Shown here: positions 17,443-26,090 of the stretch, piece by piece
Layout: every line of letters starts with the position of its first letter
Position numbering within the stretch: the stretch's first letter is position 1
Translations under genes and position numbers: made by a program
Notes under the pieces: model-generated
What the model saw: only the letters and a program-made list of their open reading frames with translations
What the model was told of the DNA's origin: nothing
Databases searched by the model: none
Assembly (NCBI GenBank): GCA_942491555.1
Contig: CALOBN010000005.1
Coordinates: 124,001 to 188,000 of the forward strand
DNA length: 64,000 bases
Direction of reading: 5' to 3'
Source of the DNA: Marinihelvus sp942491555
GTDB taxonomy: Bacteria; Pseudomonadota; Gammaproteobacteria; Xanthomonadales; SZUA-36

Positions 17443-18295
17443 CCGCTACCCACGCCTCGATACCCGCCTCGCGAAGGTCCAGGGAACGTTTCATCGCCTG
17501 GCCGGAATCTGCTGACACAAAGGCCATTGCGGACTGTTTCTCAGCCTCATCCCAGCTCTCAAGGGCTGGCAACGATGCCGGATCTTCATTGGCCGGAATC
17601 AGGGTTCGCAGCTCGTTCATTTTCATTGCGACCAGGGTCTGACCTGAGTCCTTACGTTGTTCTGCCGTCTTCCAGGACAGTCCGGAGAACAACAGCACGG
17701 CAACTGCCAACACCACCCCGGCAACCCCTATCATGCGCCGCCGCACGCGACGTTGATGCTCCCGGCGTCGCAAGAGGTCCAGCGGGATACCGAGCAGGCC
17801 CGCCAGCAGCTTTTCCCGCGCCAATACTTTGCCATCCCCCCACGGGCGCGCATCTGCAGCCAGGGGTTCGTGCCGGTTACCCTGCTCGTCCAGCACCAGC
17901 GCCTCGGGAAAACACCCGCCCTTGTCTGGCGCGGCATCCGGGTCACCATCAACGATGACCGGGAATATCCGGTTGCGGCGGCCCATACCCTGAAAAAGGC
18001 GGATCTCCTCGCTCATCCACCGGGACCTGGCGGCGGCCGGAGAGCAAATAACAATAAGTGCTTCGGAACTTTCCAGTGCGTTTCGGATTTCATCGGTGAG
18101 GCTATGGGCTACCCCGAGCTCTTCCCGGTCTTTGAAGACCGGCCGGATGCGCTCCTCGATCTTGCCAAATTCACCCTCGTAGCCGCGCAGCCGGCGGGGC
18201 ACGCGATACATCTCCAGCGAGCGGTGCAGCCAATTTGCCCAACGCTTGTCACTGTGGCTGTAACTGATGAACGCCTTGTAGCGATATTCGCTCAT
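17330..18295 (-). CDS. TIR-domain membrane protein (N-terminal part of TIR-TM-TPR gene)
   Basis: 321 residues from ATG 18295. The TIR domain spans about 1-115: KAFISYSHSD at 8-17, the long box with RPVFKDREELG at 51-61, and IVICSPAAARSRWMSEEI at 81-98, where Glu96/Glu97 is the candidate NADase glutamate. CFPEAL and the AADARPWGDGK / AGLLGI segment (to ~175) are typical of proteobacterial TIR-TPR proteins. RRRVRRR then leads into a membrane helix at 188-207, placing TIR in the cytoplasm. The chain ends at TGA 17330-17332 shortly after a TPR-like start (GKFREAWLLNALQYQQTP); the homologous continuation is in the +1 frame. TIR domains either hydrolyse NAD or make cyclic-ADPR signals. Confidence 0.82.
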   Translation of the reverse strand: MSEYRYKAFISYSHSDKRWANWLHRSLEMYRVPRRLRGYEGEFGKIEERIRPVFKDREELGVAHSLTDEIRNALESSEALIVICSPAAARSRWMSEEIRLFQGMGRRNRIFPVIVDGDPDAAPDKGGCFPEALVLDEQGNRHEPLAADARPWGDGKVLAREKLLAGLLGIPLDLLRRREHQRRVRRRMIGVAGVVLAVAVLLFSGLSWKTAEQRKDSGQTLVAMKMNELRTLIPANEDPASLPALESWDEAEKQSAMAFVSADSGQAMKRSLDLREAGIEAWVAGELEDAMGKFREAWLLNALQYQQTPQETRNFLRIGTG

Positions 18296-18420
18296 GATCA
18301 GTGCGCTATGATTGCCCGCTTGCGCAGACACCCCGATTGACTAGGCCGCACATATAATACTGGAATGAGCGTGCCCCGTTGGCGTAAAGGGCTCTAAAAA
18401 CCGCGAGGAGACGCGTTCCC

Positions 18421-18696
18421 ATGACACAGTGCACCGTATACCGGTCCATCAAAAAAGATCTGACTTACCTGTTCTTGAGCGAGGACTGCACGCTGGAGGA
18501 TCTGCCTGAGCCGCTGCGCATCCTTTTTGCGGGTGCCGAAATCGCCATGGAGCTGGACCTGGCGCAGCATGAAAAGCTGGCCCAGGCAAACATTGAGTCG
18601 GTCAAAAAGCACCTGCAAGACCCTGGCTATCACCTGCAACTGCCACCGGAAGACGATCCCAGCGGTTGGCTGGACTTGCCGACCAAACCAGACTGA
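18421..18696 (+). CDS. ycgL: YcgL domain-containing protein
   Basis: 91-residue member of the YcgL family (DUF709), nearly confined to Gammaproteobacteria. Recognisable blocks are CTVYRSIKKDLTYLFL at the start, PLRILFAGAEIAMELDL in the middle, and KKHLQDPGYHLQLPPE near the end, all of which align with E. coli YcgL. Function unknown. GAGGAG lies upstream of the ATG. It is divergent from the TIR gene and its stop lies three bases from the convergent dehydrogenase. Confidence 0.88.
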   Translation: MTQCTVYRSIKKDLTYLFLSEDCTLEDLPEPLRILFAGAEIAMELDLAQHEKLAQANIESVKKHLQDPGYHLQLPPEDDPSGWLDLPTKPD

Positions 18697-18699
18697 GAA

Positions 18700-19662
18700 T
18701 CAAACCACCCGGTTCAGGGGCACGCCGCGCTCAAAAGAACGGATTGCTGCGGTGACCTGGTCAATGGCCTCCTGGCGTGCCAGGACGCTGCCCCAGGCAT
18801 TGTGCGGGGTGATCAGCAAATTGGGGATGTCGTCCGCCAGCAGGGGGTGATCCAGCGACGGGGGCTCCTCGCTGAACACGTCAATGCCGGCACCGGCAAT
18901 GTCTCCGGCACGCAGCGCATCGGCCAGGTCCTGCTCGTTCACCAGCCCGCCGCGGGCCGTGTTAATGAGGACCGCGTTGGGCTTCATGGCGCGCAGCACC
19001 TCGCGGTCGATCATATTGCGCGTTGTTTCGGTTAAGGGACAGTGCAGGCTCAGCACATCGGCGCTTTGCACCAGGTGCCGGAAAGACAGCCGCTCCGGGC
19101 GCTCCGGGTGGCCGCGACGCTCGCCCACCAGCACATTCATGCCCACGGCCCGGGCCAGGTCGGCCACGGCGCGTCCCAGCGTGCCATAACCAATAATCCC
19201 CAGGCTGAGGGTGTGCAACTCGCGGATCGGCCGGTCGTGCAGACTGAAAATCCCCTCCGCCTGCCATTCACCATTGCGCGCCCGGCGGCTATAGTCCGGC
19301 TGGCCGGTCACCAGGTTCAGCATCAGCGTCAGAACGTGCTGGGCAACGGAGGCGGAGCAATAATCACGGATATTGCACACGGTGATGCCCGCCGTTTTGG
19401 CCGCATCCAGATCAACCACATCGACGCCCGTGGCGCACACCACGATCAGCTTCAGCTGCGGCGCGGCATTCAGGGCTTCGCGGTCCAGGACAACCTTGTT
19501 GGTGACGACCAGCTGCGCATCGGCCAGGCGTTCATGCAGTTGGCTTTGCGTGGTGCGGTAATAGAATTGCCAGGCGGGCAGGCAGCGGTCCAGCGCCTCG
19601 AGGCGCAGATCACCGTTATGAATGGTGGCAAGGTCGAGGAAGACACCCCGGTCGAGGTTCAA
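18700..19662 (-). CDS. D-2-hydroxyacid dehydrogenase (glycerate/hydroxypyruvate type)
   Basis: 320-residue NAD(P)-dependent oxidoreductase. The nucleotide-binding loop is IGYGTLGRAV near 152-161. The catalytic Arg is in NTARGGLVNE near 233, Glu in DVFSEEPP near 265, and His in TPHNAWGS near 287. The substrate domain opens GVFLDLATIHNGDL. The only start that gives the full domain is TTG at 19662. Similar proteins reduce hydroxypyruvate or glyoxylate; the substrate here is not certain. It is last in a long minus-strand series, after exbD. Confidence 0.9.
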   Translation of the reverse strand: MNLDRGVFLDLATIHNGDLRLEALDRCLPAWQFYYRTTQSQLHERLADAQLVVTNKVVLDREALNAAPQLKLIVVCATGVDVVDLDAAKTAGITVCNIRDYCSASVAQHVLTLMLNLVTGQPDYSRRARNGEWQAEGIFSLHDRPIRELHTLSLGIIGYGTLGRAVADLARAVGMNVLVGERRGHPERPERLSFRHLVQSADVLSLHCPLTETTRNMIDREVLRAMKPNAVLINTARGGLVNEQDLADALRAGDIAGAGIDVFSEEPPSLDHPLLADDIPNLLITPHNAWGSVLARQEAIDQVTAAIRSFERGVPLNRVV

Positions 19663-19735
19663 TGGGTCAACCCTGCAATGTGGGCAAGCAACATCCAGCC
19701 ATCACCATGAATCGCCGGGCAACCGGCGATGGTGG

Positions 19736-20140
19736 TCACTTCTTCGTGGTGGCGACGCTGACGCTCTCGATATTCACGGACTTGGCCGCATCAAGCACGG
19801 TCACCAGTGCATCGGTCTCGGCATCCGGATGGGAAGCAACAATCAGGGTTGAGTCCGGCTTCTCAGCCTTCTCACGCTCCAGGTTGGCCTGTACCGCCTT
19901 GGGTTCGAGCATGCGGCCTTTCAGCGTGATATTGCTGCTGCCGTCAATTTTGACGACGATCGGACCTTTTTTCTGTTCCGTCTGTTTGGGCGGCGCATTC
20001 GAAGGACGCGATACTTCCAGGCCCTTCTCTTTCACAAATGAGGTCGTCACGATGAAGAAGATCAGCATGATGAACACGATGTCGAGCATCGGTGTGATAT
20101 TGATTTCGGCCTCTTCGTCGGCCCGGAACCTTCTGCGCAT
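19736..20140 (-). CDS. ExbD/TolR family biopolymer transporter (orphan)
   Basis: 134-residue ExbD-type stator protein of energy-transducing inner-membrane motors. A short cytoplasmic N-terminus (INITPMLDIVF) leads into a single membrane helix carrying the conserved Asp of MLDIVFIMLIFFIV; a periplasmic domain follows (VVKIDGSSNITL, TLIVASHPDAETDALVTVLDAAKS). It normally works with an ExbB/TolQ/MotA-like partner and TonB, none of which is adjacent. The protein may pair with a partner encoded elsewhere. Confidence 0.88.
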   Translation of the reverse strand: MRRRFRADEEAEINITPMLDIVFIMLIFFIVTTSFVKEKGLEVSRPSNAPPKQTEQKKGPIVVKIDGSSNITLKGRMLEPKAVQANLEREKAEKPDSTLIVASHPDAETDALVTVLDAAKSVNIESVSVATTKK

Positions 20141-20162
20141 AATACAAACCTCGAAATCCTGA

Positions 20163-20181
20163 CCGGCACTGCGTGTGCCGG
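20163..20181. other. 7-bp inverted repeat upstream of exbD
   Basis: CCGGCAC, a five-base loop, then GTGCCGG, just upstream of the exbD start at 20140 and 52 bases past the ATP-grasp gene stop. A second short palindrome GGAAG/T/CTTCC lies at 20206-20216. No T-run; attenuator, operator or processing site are all possible. Confidence 0.45.
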
Positions 20182-20232
20182 GGCTGACAGCTTACTGCAA
20201 GACGCGGAAGTCTTCCAGAGACTAATCCCTAA

Positions 20233-21189
20233 TCAAATCTGCCGTGGATCCAGCTCGACACGCGCCCAGGCAACTCGTTCAGCAACCGGCGCGTCGGCGA
20301 TGTCACAGGCGTCCACCAGCGCCAGGCGGCGGCGCAGGCCATCGCCGTTGGCGATCTGAATGTTCAGCCCGGGCCGCGCGTTAAGCTCAAGAATAAGGGG
20401 GCCGCGATTTCGGTCGAGCACAATGTCTGCGCCGAGATAGCCTAACCCGACAGCTTTATAGCAATTTGCGGCCATGCCCAGCATCTGCTCCCAGCCCGGT
20501 ACGGTAAATGCCCCCAGCGTGGCGCCCGTGTCAACGTGTTCGTCCACGTGGTGGTTGCCCAGTACGGCCTTGGTCGTGGCGCCGGTGGCAATTGAAATGC
20601 CGGCACCAATGGCGCCCTGGTGCAGATTGGCCTTGCCGTGCGAACCGCGCGTTGGCAGGCGCACCATGGCCATCACCGGCACGCCGCGGTACACGATAAT
20701 GCGAATATCCGGCACGCCCTGGAAGGCGATACGCTCAAACACCGGATCAAAGGCCACCAGCTCCTCCAGCATCGCATAATCCGGCTGACCCCCCAGGCTG
20801 TACAGCCCGCTGATCACATTGGTCAGGTGATGGGCCAGCTCGTCTTCTTCCCACAGCCGCCCGTCCACAGCGAGAAACTTGCCACCCCGGCTTCCGACAA
20901 TCACCAGGATGCCGTCGCCACCACTGCCATTGGCCGGCTTGATCACAAACTCCGTCTGGCCATCCAGCAGCTGCGTGAAGCGGGATGAATCACCCGAGCG
21001 TTTGAGTACGCCAATCAGACCGGGGACCGGCATATCAAGGGCTTGCAGCACCGCTTTGCAGCGCACCTTGTCGTCCACCAGCGGATAGGCCGCGCGCGGG
21101 TTCAGGCGCATCACGTAATCGCCATTGCGCGCGTTCAGGCTCAACACGCCGGTGGCGTTCAGCTGACTGGGCGAGGCTATCCAGCTCAT
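20233..21189 (-). CDS. ATP-grasp alpha-L-glutamate ligase-like protein (RimK-related)
   Basis: 318-residue ATP-grasp enzyme. The frame is open to 21405 but the ATG at 21189 overlaps the TGA of the upstream gene (ATGA) and gives the family N-terminus MSWIASPSQLNATGVLSLN. Motifs: FVIKPANGSGGDGI (ATP-binding lysine and glycine loop, about 113-126), DIRIIVYRGVPVMAMVRLP (about 198-216), and the metal site LILELNARPGLNIQIANG near 276. It corresponds to the RimK-related family TIGR02291, found beside an inactive-transglutaminase 7TM protein and a RimB-like protease. The family is predicted to form amide bonds with an amino acid; the acceptor is unknown. Confidence 0.87.
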   Translation of the reverse strand: MSWIASPSQLNATGVLSLNARNGDYVMRLNPRAAYPLVDDKVRCKAVLQALDMPVPGLIGVLKRSGDSSRFTQLLDGQTEFVIKPANGSGGDGILVIVGSRGGKFLAVDGRLWEEDELAHHLTNVISGLYSLGGQPDYAMLEELVAFDPVFERIAFQGVPDIRIIVYRGVPVMAMVRLPTRGSHGKANLHQGAIGAGISIATGATTKAVLGNHHVDEHVDTGATLGAFTVPGWEQMLGMAANCYKAVGLGYLGADIVLDRNRGPLILELNARPGLNIQIANGDGLRRRLALVDACDIADAPVAERVAWARVELDPRQI

Positions 21190-22706
21190 CGCGCCAGCTC
21201 CCGGAAGCGCACCAGTTCGGTCAATCGATAGCCGGTGTAGCGCCCGAGCGCGATGGTCAGGCCCAGCAGCACCAGCAATAACTCGGGAAACACCACCGCC
21301 CACCAGCCGAACAGGTCGATACCCATGACCAGGTAGGCAATGGCGGCAATCGCCATGCTCCCGATACCATCCAGCAAGGCATCGGCCGGCCCCTGCTCCT
21401 CCCACACCACAGACATACGTTCAATGACCATGGCAATGATGACCATGGGAAACAGCGCAATCGACAGGCCGGCGGTGACGCCGAGCTGATGACTCACAAT
21501 CGAGACCGCGGCCATCAGTAACACCACGATCGTCAGCACGGCCGCCAGTCGGGGCACCAGCAGCAAGCGCAGCTTCTCCAGGTAAAATCGAAACATCAGC
21601 CCGACACCCACGATCACGGTAAACAACACCAGGCCGGCGAGCAGTTGGGTCTCGCGAAAGGCGAGTGCGATCAATACAGGCATAAACGTTCCGAAGGAGC
21701 GAAAGCCGATGACATTACGCAAAAATGCAATCAGGAAGGCGCCCAGCGGTATCAGCAACAACACCTCGTAAACCGACTGCTGGTCCAGGGGCAACGCCAG
21801 GATGGAAAATTCAGGAAGGTGGGAGCCGCTCAAACCGGCACGCTCGGTCGCCAGACCCAGCGCGCTGACGGATTGCCGGCGCACGCTGAAGATAACTTCT
21901 TCCAGCCGCGCACCCATAACCTCGACCGGTGGCTGGTCACCCGTCCACCACAACAGGAAATCTGCCGGCAGGCCCTGGTCGCCACTGCGCGGGTCAAAGG
22001 CCGTCCAACGTGTGCCATTATGAACTGCAATCCAGGTCTCCAGCGGGGCATCGCGTGATTCCTCTACCAGCCGCACACCGTTCAGCATCACCACCGGAAT
22101 GCGCGCTGCAGACATGATCAGTTGCGCGGTGCGCGCCTGGTCCAGGCCCAGCGGACCTTCGAGAAACAGCGCCAGGTTATCCTCCGGCGAAGGGTCGTTG
22201 AGCTTGACCAGCACCTGGGCGGCAAAGCTCACCACGTCGGCGGACTCTGCCCGCACCTCCTCGACGATTTCTTCCAGAGCGGTCTGGAACGGCTCCTCAA
22301 GGCTCGGCGGGCTAGGAAAGCGTGGTCTCGGTGCAAGCTCAGCCGGCTTATCACTGGCGAAAAACACCGCGCGGTAGAACAGGGCCTGAGACTCATCGGC
22401 ACGTCGTATCGACCAGGTCAGGACGCGCTGCCAGGGATCATCGTCAATCGCTGCGCCGAAACCACGGGAAATGAAGTGTTCATCGCTGAGGGCAAAACCG
22501 GGCGTCTGGGTAGGGAGCTTAAGGCTGATCTTGGTGGCGCCGGGGCCCGGGTCGAGCAACAGTTGCGCCTGCACTGAATAGACGTCGCTGGTTTCATCCG
22601 GAAACACCGGATAGCCAAAACGCTCTACCTTCCAAAGGAATATGCCCAGCCCAACCAGAATCAGGGCTGCCGAGAGGGCGATGCCGTGGGTGGCGCGGGT
22701 ACTCAT
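21186..22706 (-). CDS. Inactive transglutaminase fused to a 7TM domain
   Basis: 506-residue membrane protein. One N-terminal helix (ALSAALILVGLGIFLW), then a ~240-residue periplasmic transglutaminase-like domain (DQARTAQLIMSAARIPVVMLNGVRL, VHNGTRWTAFDPRSGDQG) that lacks an obvious catalytic Cys, then seven helices from about residue 315 to 500. This is the 'UUP1/7TM' protein that accompanies RimK-related ligases and aspartyl proteases. It overlaps both neighbours (ATGA at each end), so the three form a coupled operon. Probably an envelope sensor or scaffold; that is inference. Confidence 0.85.
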   Translation of the reverse strand: MSTRATHGIALSAALILVGLGIFLWKVERFGYPVFPDETSDVYSVQAQLLLDPGPGATKISLKLPTQTPGFALSDEHFISRGFGAAIDDDPWQRVLTWSIRRADESQALFYRAVFFASDKPAELAPRPRFPSPPSLEEPFQTALEEIVEEVRAESADVVSFAAQVLVKLNDPSPEDNLALFLEGPLGLDQARTAQLIMSAARIPVVMLNGVRLVEESRDAPLETWIAVHNGTRWTAFDPRSGDQGLPADFLLWWTGDQPPVEVMGARLEEVIFSVRRQSVSALGLATERAGLSGSHLPEFSILALPLDQQSVYEVLLLIPLGAFLIAFLRNVIGFRSFGTFMPVLIALAFRETQLLAGLVLFTVIVGVGLMFRFYLEKLRLLLVPRLAAVLTIVVLLMAAVSIVSHQLGVTAGLSIALFPMVIIAMVIERMSVVWEEQGPADALLDGIGSMAIAAIAYLVMGIDLFGWWAVVFPELLLVLLGLTIALGRYTGYRLTELVRFRELAR

Positions 22707-23332
22707 GGCTCGTTCTCTGATCGCACCCTGGCCGAGTGGTCGAGCACAATGTCACGTGGTTCCATTGCCTCCGGGCAGATCGCACTGGAAAGATAGGTTT
22801 CGCCGGAGTGCACCACCGCCAGGCTTTTGAGCGCGCGCCTTCCGAGAAGCAGGGGGTAATTGAATGCACTACGGTCGACCAGCGTTACTTCGACCTTGCG
22901 CCGCTCCCCGGCAATGCAAACCTCGATCGCCACCGAGGGCCGCACATCGTTTTCACCTTTATGTTGCACGATGCCAACGGTACGCACGCGCTCACGCACC
23001 AGCACCACTTCTTCGCCACTTTCCGGGTCCGTGACCGAGAAGCGGACCCAGCGTTTGCCGCCCTTAAGAAACCGCTTGATGATGCGCGCATCCAGGGAGG
23101 AGGTTGTGGCTCCGGTATCGAGCTTGGCGCGAACCTCGAAGCCTGGCGCTACCAGGCGGGCATTTTCCACCCAGCCGAGAAGCTGTAACTGGTTTTCCAC
23201 AGCCTGTTCGGAACCCTGGCTACCTGACGCCACAAAACAGGGAACAAAAAGGAAGATTGACGCTATGAACGCGCTGCGCTTGCGGATCAGACGGGCGACC
23301 CTCTGGCCATGGAATGGCGATAATACCAGCAA
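22703..23332 (-). CDS. RimB/retropepsin-like aspartyl protease ('ATP-dependent zinc protease' family)
   Basis: 209-residue protein with a signal-like N-terminus (RKRSAFIASIFLFVPCFVASG) and a single retropepsin fold: catalytic motif AKLDTGATTSSLDA near 68-81, and the flap/return strand with YPLLLGRRAL near 166. The name used in databases (ATP-dependent zinc protease) is historical; the DTGAT motif indicates an aspartyl peptidase. The only usable start in frame is TTG at 23332, since a TAA lies a few codons upstream. Co-encoded with the inactive transglutaminase and the ATP-grasp ligase, suggesting that one adds and the other removes the same modification. Confidence 0.83.
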   Translation of the reverse strand: MLVLSPFHGQRVARLIRKRSAFIASIFLFVPCFVASGSQGSEQAVENQLQLLGWVENARLVAPGFEVRAKLDTGATTSSLDARIIKRFLKGGKRWVRFSVTDPESGEEVVLVRERVRTVGIVQHKGENDVRPSVAIEVCIAGERRKVEVTLVDRSAFNYPLLLGRRALKSLAVVHSGETYLSSAICPEAMEPRDIVLDHSARVRSENEP

Positions 23333-23385
23333 CCAGGGAATTTAACGCTATACAAACTTTAGGGCCGTCATCAGCGGAGTGTTGT

Positions 23386-24207
23386 CTAGTGCCGGCGGGG
23401 CTGAAAGTCGCGGCGATATACTTCGCCCCCGTTGACAGTGATAAAGCTTGATTCAGGAACGGCAATCCAGGCCCCTTCAAGCTCGTTCAAAGGCTCGGAA
23501 ACGATGGCCCGTGTGTCCGCAGAGTAACGCCCCGCTTGCGGCGCAATTTCGCGAATGGCGTCGATGCTGGCGCTGTGGAACAGTGATCGGGAGCGACCCT
23601 GCGTGGAATAACGGCAGGCGTAAGTTGATTGCCCGTCGCTGATGCCGAGGGTCATTTGCAGTGCATCCGCAACCCCGTGCTCCGCTGCTGTGTGCTCGAC
23701 AAAGCCGGCCATCCGGGAAAGCCCTGCCTCGACATCTTCGGTCATACCGAAAGTCAGGGCGAGATAGAAAAGAATTTCCGTGTCAGTTGTGCCCGTGATA
23801 CACGGGAAGAACTCCGGTGCGATCGCCAGAACCAGGTCCCGCTTGATCCTTGCAAAATCATTGACCAGGCCATTGTGCACAAACAGCCAGTTTTGGTGCC
23901 GAAAGGGGTGACAGTTGCTGCGTTGTACCTCGGTGCCGGTGGTGGCGCGCACGTGGGCAAGGAACAACGGCGACTCAATCTGTGCCGCAATGTCACGCAG
24001 GTTGCTGTCATTCCAGGCTGGCCGGATGTCTTTGTAGACACCCGGAAAATCACGCTTGCCGTACCAGCCGATGCCAAAGCCGTCGCCGTTGGTGGGCGTC
24101 TCCGACGCAGTCGCCTTCAGGCTCTGGTCAATCAGCGAATGTTGCTGATTGAACAACACATCCTCGAGACAGATGGGCGCACCCGAGTAAGCCAGCCAGC
24201 GACACAT
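23386..24207 (-). CDS. Class II glutamine amidotransferase (YafJ-like)
   Basis: 273-residue N-terminal-nucleophile amidotransferase. The Cys nucleophile is residue 2 (MCRWLAYSG), and NGDGFGIGWYG, AHVRATTGTEVQRSNCHPF and WLFVHNGLVNDF are the glutamine-binding and oxyanion segments. There is no second (acceptor) domain, so it resembles YafJ/EgtC rather than GlmS. AAGGAG precedes the ATG. It follows glmS after 47 bases on the same strand and may be co-transcribed. EgtC-type proteins act on gamma-glutamyl amides; the actual substrate here is unknown. Confidence 0.87.
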   Translation of the reverse strand: MCRWLAYSGAPICLEDVLFNQQHSLIDQSLKATASETPTNGDGFGIGWYGKRDFPGVYKDIRPAWNDSNLRDIAAQIESPLFLAHVRATTGTEVQRSNCHPFRHQNWLFVHNGLVNDFARIKRDLVLAIAPEFFPCITGTTDTEILFYLALTFGMTEDVEAGLSRMAGFVEHTAAEHGVADALQMTLGISDGQSTYACRYSTQGRSRSLFHSASIDAIREIAPQAGRYSADTRAIVSEPLNELEGAWIAVPESSFITVNGGEVYRRDFQPRRH

Positions 24208-24254
24208 GCGTTACTCCTTTTCACTATTGGAACAGCCTGAAATGGCCCTGCACA

Positions 24255-26087
24255 CTATTCGACGGTCACCGACTTGGCCAGATTGCGCGGCTGGTCTACA
24301 TCCGTGCCGCGCGCCACGGCCACGTGATAGGCCAGCAACTGCAGCGGTATGGTCATCACCACGGGTGCCAGAAAGCCGCCGCCGGTATCCACGCGCAGGA
24401 TTCGGCCATGCCGCTCACTGAAGTTTTTGCCGGCATTGATGTCGGCAATCACATAGAGCTCCCCGCCGCGCGCCTGCACCTCTTCGATATTACTGATCAG
24501 CTTGGCCAGTAGTTCATCATTCGGCGCCACGGAAACCACCGGCATGTTTTCATCAACCAGGGCCAGGGGGCCGTGCTTGAGCTCACCGGCAGGATAGGCC
24601 TCGGCGTGAATGTAGGAAATTTCCTTGAGCTTGAGCGCACCTTCCATGGCAATGGGGTAATGGCTGCCACGGCCCAGAAAGAGGGCATGCTGCTTATCAA
24701 CAAACAGCTTCGCGAGCTCGGCAAATTCATCGTTCAGGTCCAGCGCCTTGTTCATCAGGTCGGGCAGTGTGTGCAGCTGTCCAACCGCATTTTCATAGGC
24801 CGCCGGATCCTGGCCGTGCAGGCGACCCAGCTCGAGCACCAACAGCTGCAGGGCAACCAGTTGGGTGGTGAATGCCTTGGTCGAGGCCACGCCAATTTCG
24901 GGCCCGGCACGGGTCATCAGGACCAGGTCGGCCTCGCGCACAATGGAACTCTCCGGCACATTGCAGATGGCCAGCGTAGACAGATAGCCCGATGCCTTGG
25001 CATGGCGCAGGGCGGCGAGCGTATCGGCAGTCTCACCGGACTGGGAAATGGTCACAAACAGGGTATCCGGCGGCACCACCGGGCTGCGGTAGCGATATTC
25101 ACTGGCGACTTCGACGGTGCACGGCAGGCCGGCGAGCCACTCAAGTTGATAGCGCGCCACGAGACCTGCGTGATAGGAGGTGCCACAGGCGACGATATGC
25201 ACATTACGCACCTTCGCCAGCATCTCCTCGGCGCCGACGCCGAAAATATTGGGCAGAATGCGCCGGGGGCCGATGCGACCTTCCAGCGTCTCGGCCACCT
25301 TCTGTGGCTGCTCGTAGATCTCCTTGAGCATGTAATGCGGATACTCACCGCGCTGGACCTGGTCCGCATCCAGATCGACCAGGCGTTCTTCACGTTCAAC
25401 CACAACGCCGGCCTCATCCACGATCGTGAAAGTGTCCTTGTCCAGGCGCACCACATCACCTTCTTCCAGGTAAACGCAGCGCTTGGTCACCGGCAACAAG
25501 GGGTAGATGTCCGAGGCCAGAAAGTTTTCGCCATCGCCGAGCCCCAGGACCATGGGGCTGCCGCGGCGCGCACCCACCACCACGCCGGGCTCGGAGGCTG
25601 CGACCACCGCGATCGCAAAAGCCCCGTGCAGACGACTGACGGCATTTTGCACCGCATCAAACAGCGTCTGGCCCTCGTTCATAAAGCTCGCGACCAGGTG
25701 GACCATGACCTCGGTGTCGGTCTCCGAGGTAAATTCAACGCCGTTCGCGGTCAGTTCTCTGCGCAGCTCATCATGGTTTTCAATGATGCCGTTGTGCACC
25801 AGGGCCACCTGGTCACCGCTGGTCATCGGGTGGGCATTGCGATCGCTTGGCACACCATGCGTGGCCCAGCGCGTGTGTGCGATACCGCAGACGCCCTCGA
25901 CCGGATGCTGTTCCAGCAGGGCTTCCAGCGCCGCAACTTTGCCCTTGATACGCTGGCGGTTCAGCCCGCCGGCGGTTTGCATGGCGATGCCGGCCGAGTC
26001 ATAGCCCCGGTATTCGAGGGTTTGCAGGCCGTGGATGAGAATCCCGGTAATGTCCCGATACGATGCCGCCGCAACGATGCCACACAT
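24255..26087 (-). CDS. glmS: Glucosamine-fructose-6-phosphate aminotransferase
   Basis: 610-residue GlmS, which makes glucosamine-6-phosphate from fructose-6-phosphate and glutamine, the first step to UDP-GlcNAc. The N-terminal glutaminase begins MCGIVAAASYR with Cys2; GYDSAGIA and HTRWATHGVPSDRNAHP follow. Two SIS isomerase domains occupy ~285-600, with CGTSYHAGL, SQSGETADTLAAL and the terminal LAKSVTVE. It starts three bases after the glmU stop, so the two are co-transcribed. No glmS ribozyme or GlmY/Z-type site was recognised upstream, where glmU occupies the space. Confidence 0.97.
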   Translation of the reverse strand: MCGIVAAASYRDITGILIHGLQTLEYRGYDSAGIAMQTAGGLNRQRIKGKVAALEALLEQHPVEGVCGIAHTRWATHGVPSDRNAHPMTSGDQVALVHNGIIENHDELRRELTANGVEFTSETDTEVMVHLVASFMNEGQTLFDAVQNAVSRLHGAFAIAVVAASEPGVVVGARRGSPMVLGLGDGENFLASDIYPLLPVTKRCVYLEEGDVVRLDKDTFTIVDEAGVVVEREERLVDLDADQVQRGEYPHYMLKEIYEQPQKVAETLEGRIGPRRILPNIFGVGAEEMLAKVRNVHIVACGTSYHAGLVARYQLEWLAGLPCTVEVASEYRYRSPVVPPDTLFVTISQSGETADTLAALRHAKASGYLSTLAICNVPESSIVREADLVLMTRAGPEIGVASTKAFTTQLVALQLLVLELGRLHGQDPAAYENAVGQLHTLPDLMNKALDLNDEFAELAKLFVDKQHALFLGRGSHYPIAMEGALKLKEISYIHAEAYPAGELKHGPLALVDENMPVVSVAPNDELLAKLISNIEEVQARGGELYVIADINAGKNFSERHGRILRVDTGGGFLAPVVMTIPLQLLAYHVAVARGTDVDQPRNLAKSVTVE

Positions 26088-26090
26088 GGT

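Noticed and set aside
13662..18295. Direct annotation as Thoeris (thsA/thsB)
   Set aside because: The TIR protein is a membrane TIR-TPR protein unlike ThsB, and the SLOG protein is larger than known TM-SLOG effectors; only the logic is similar.
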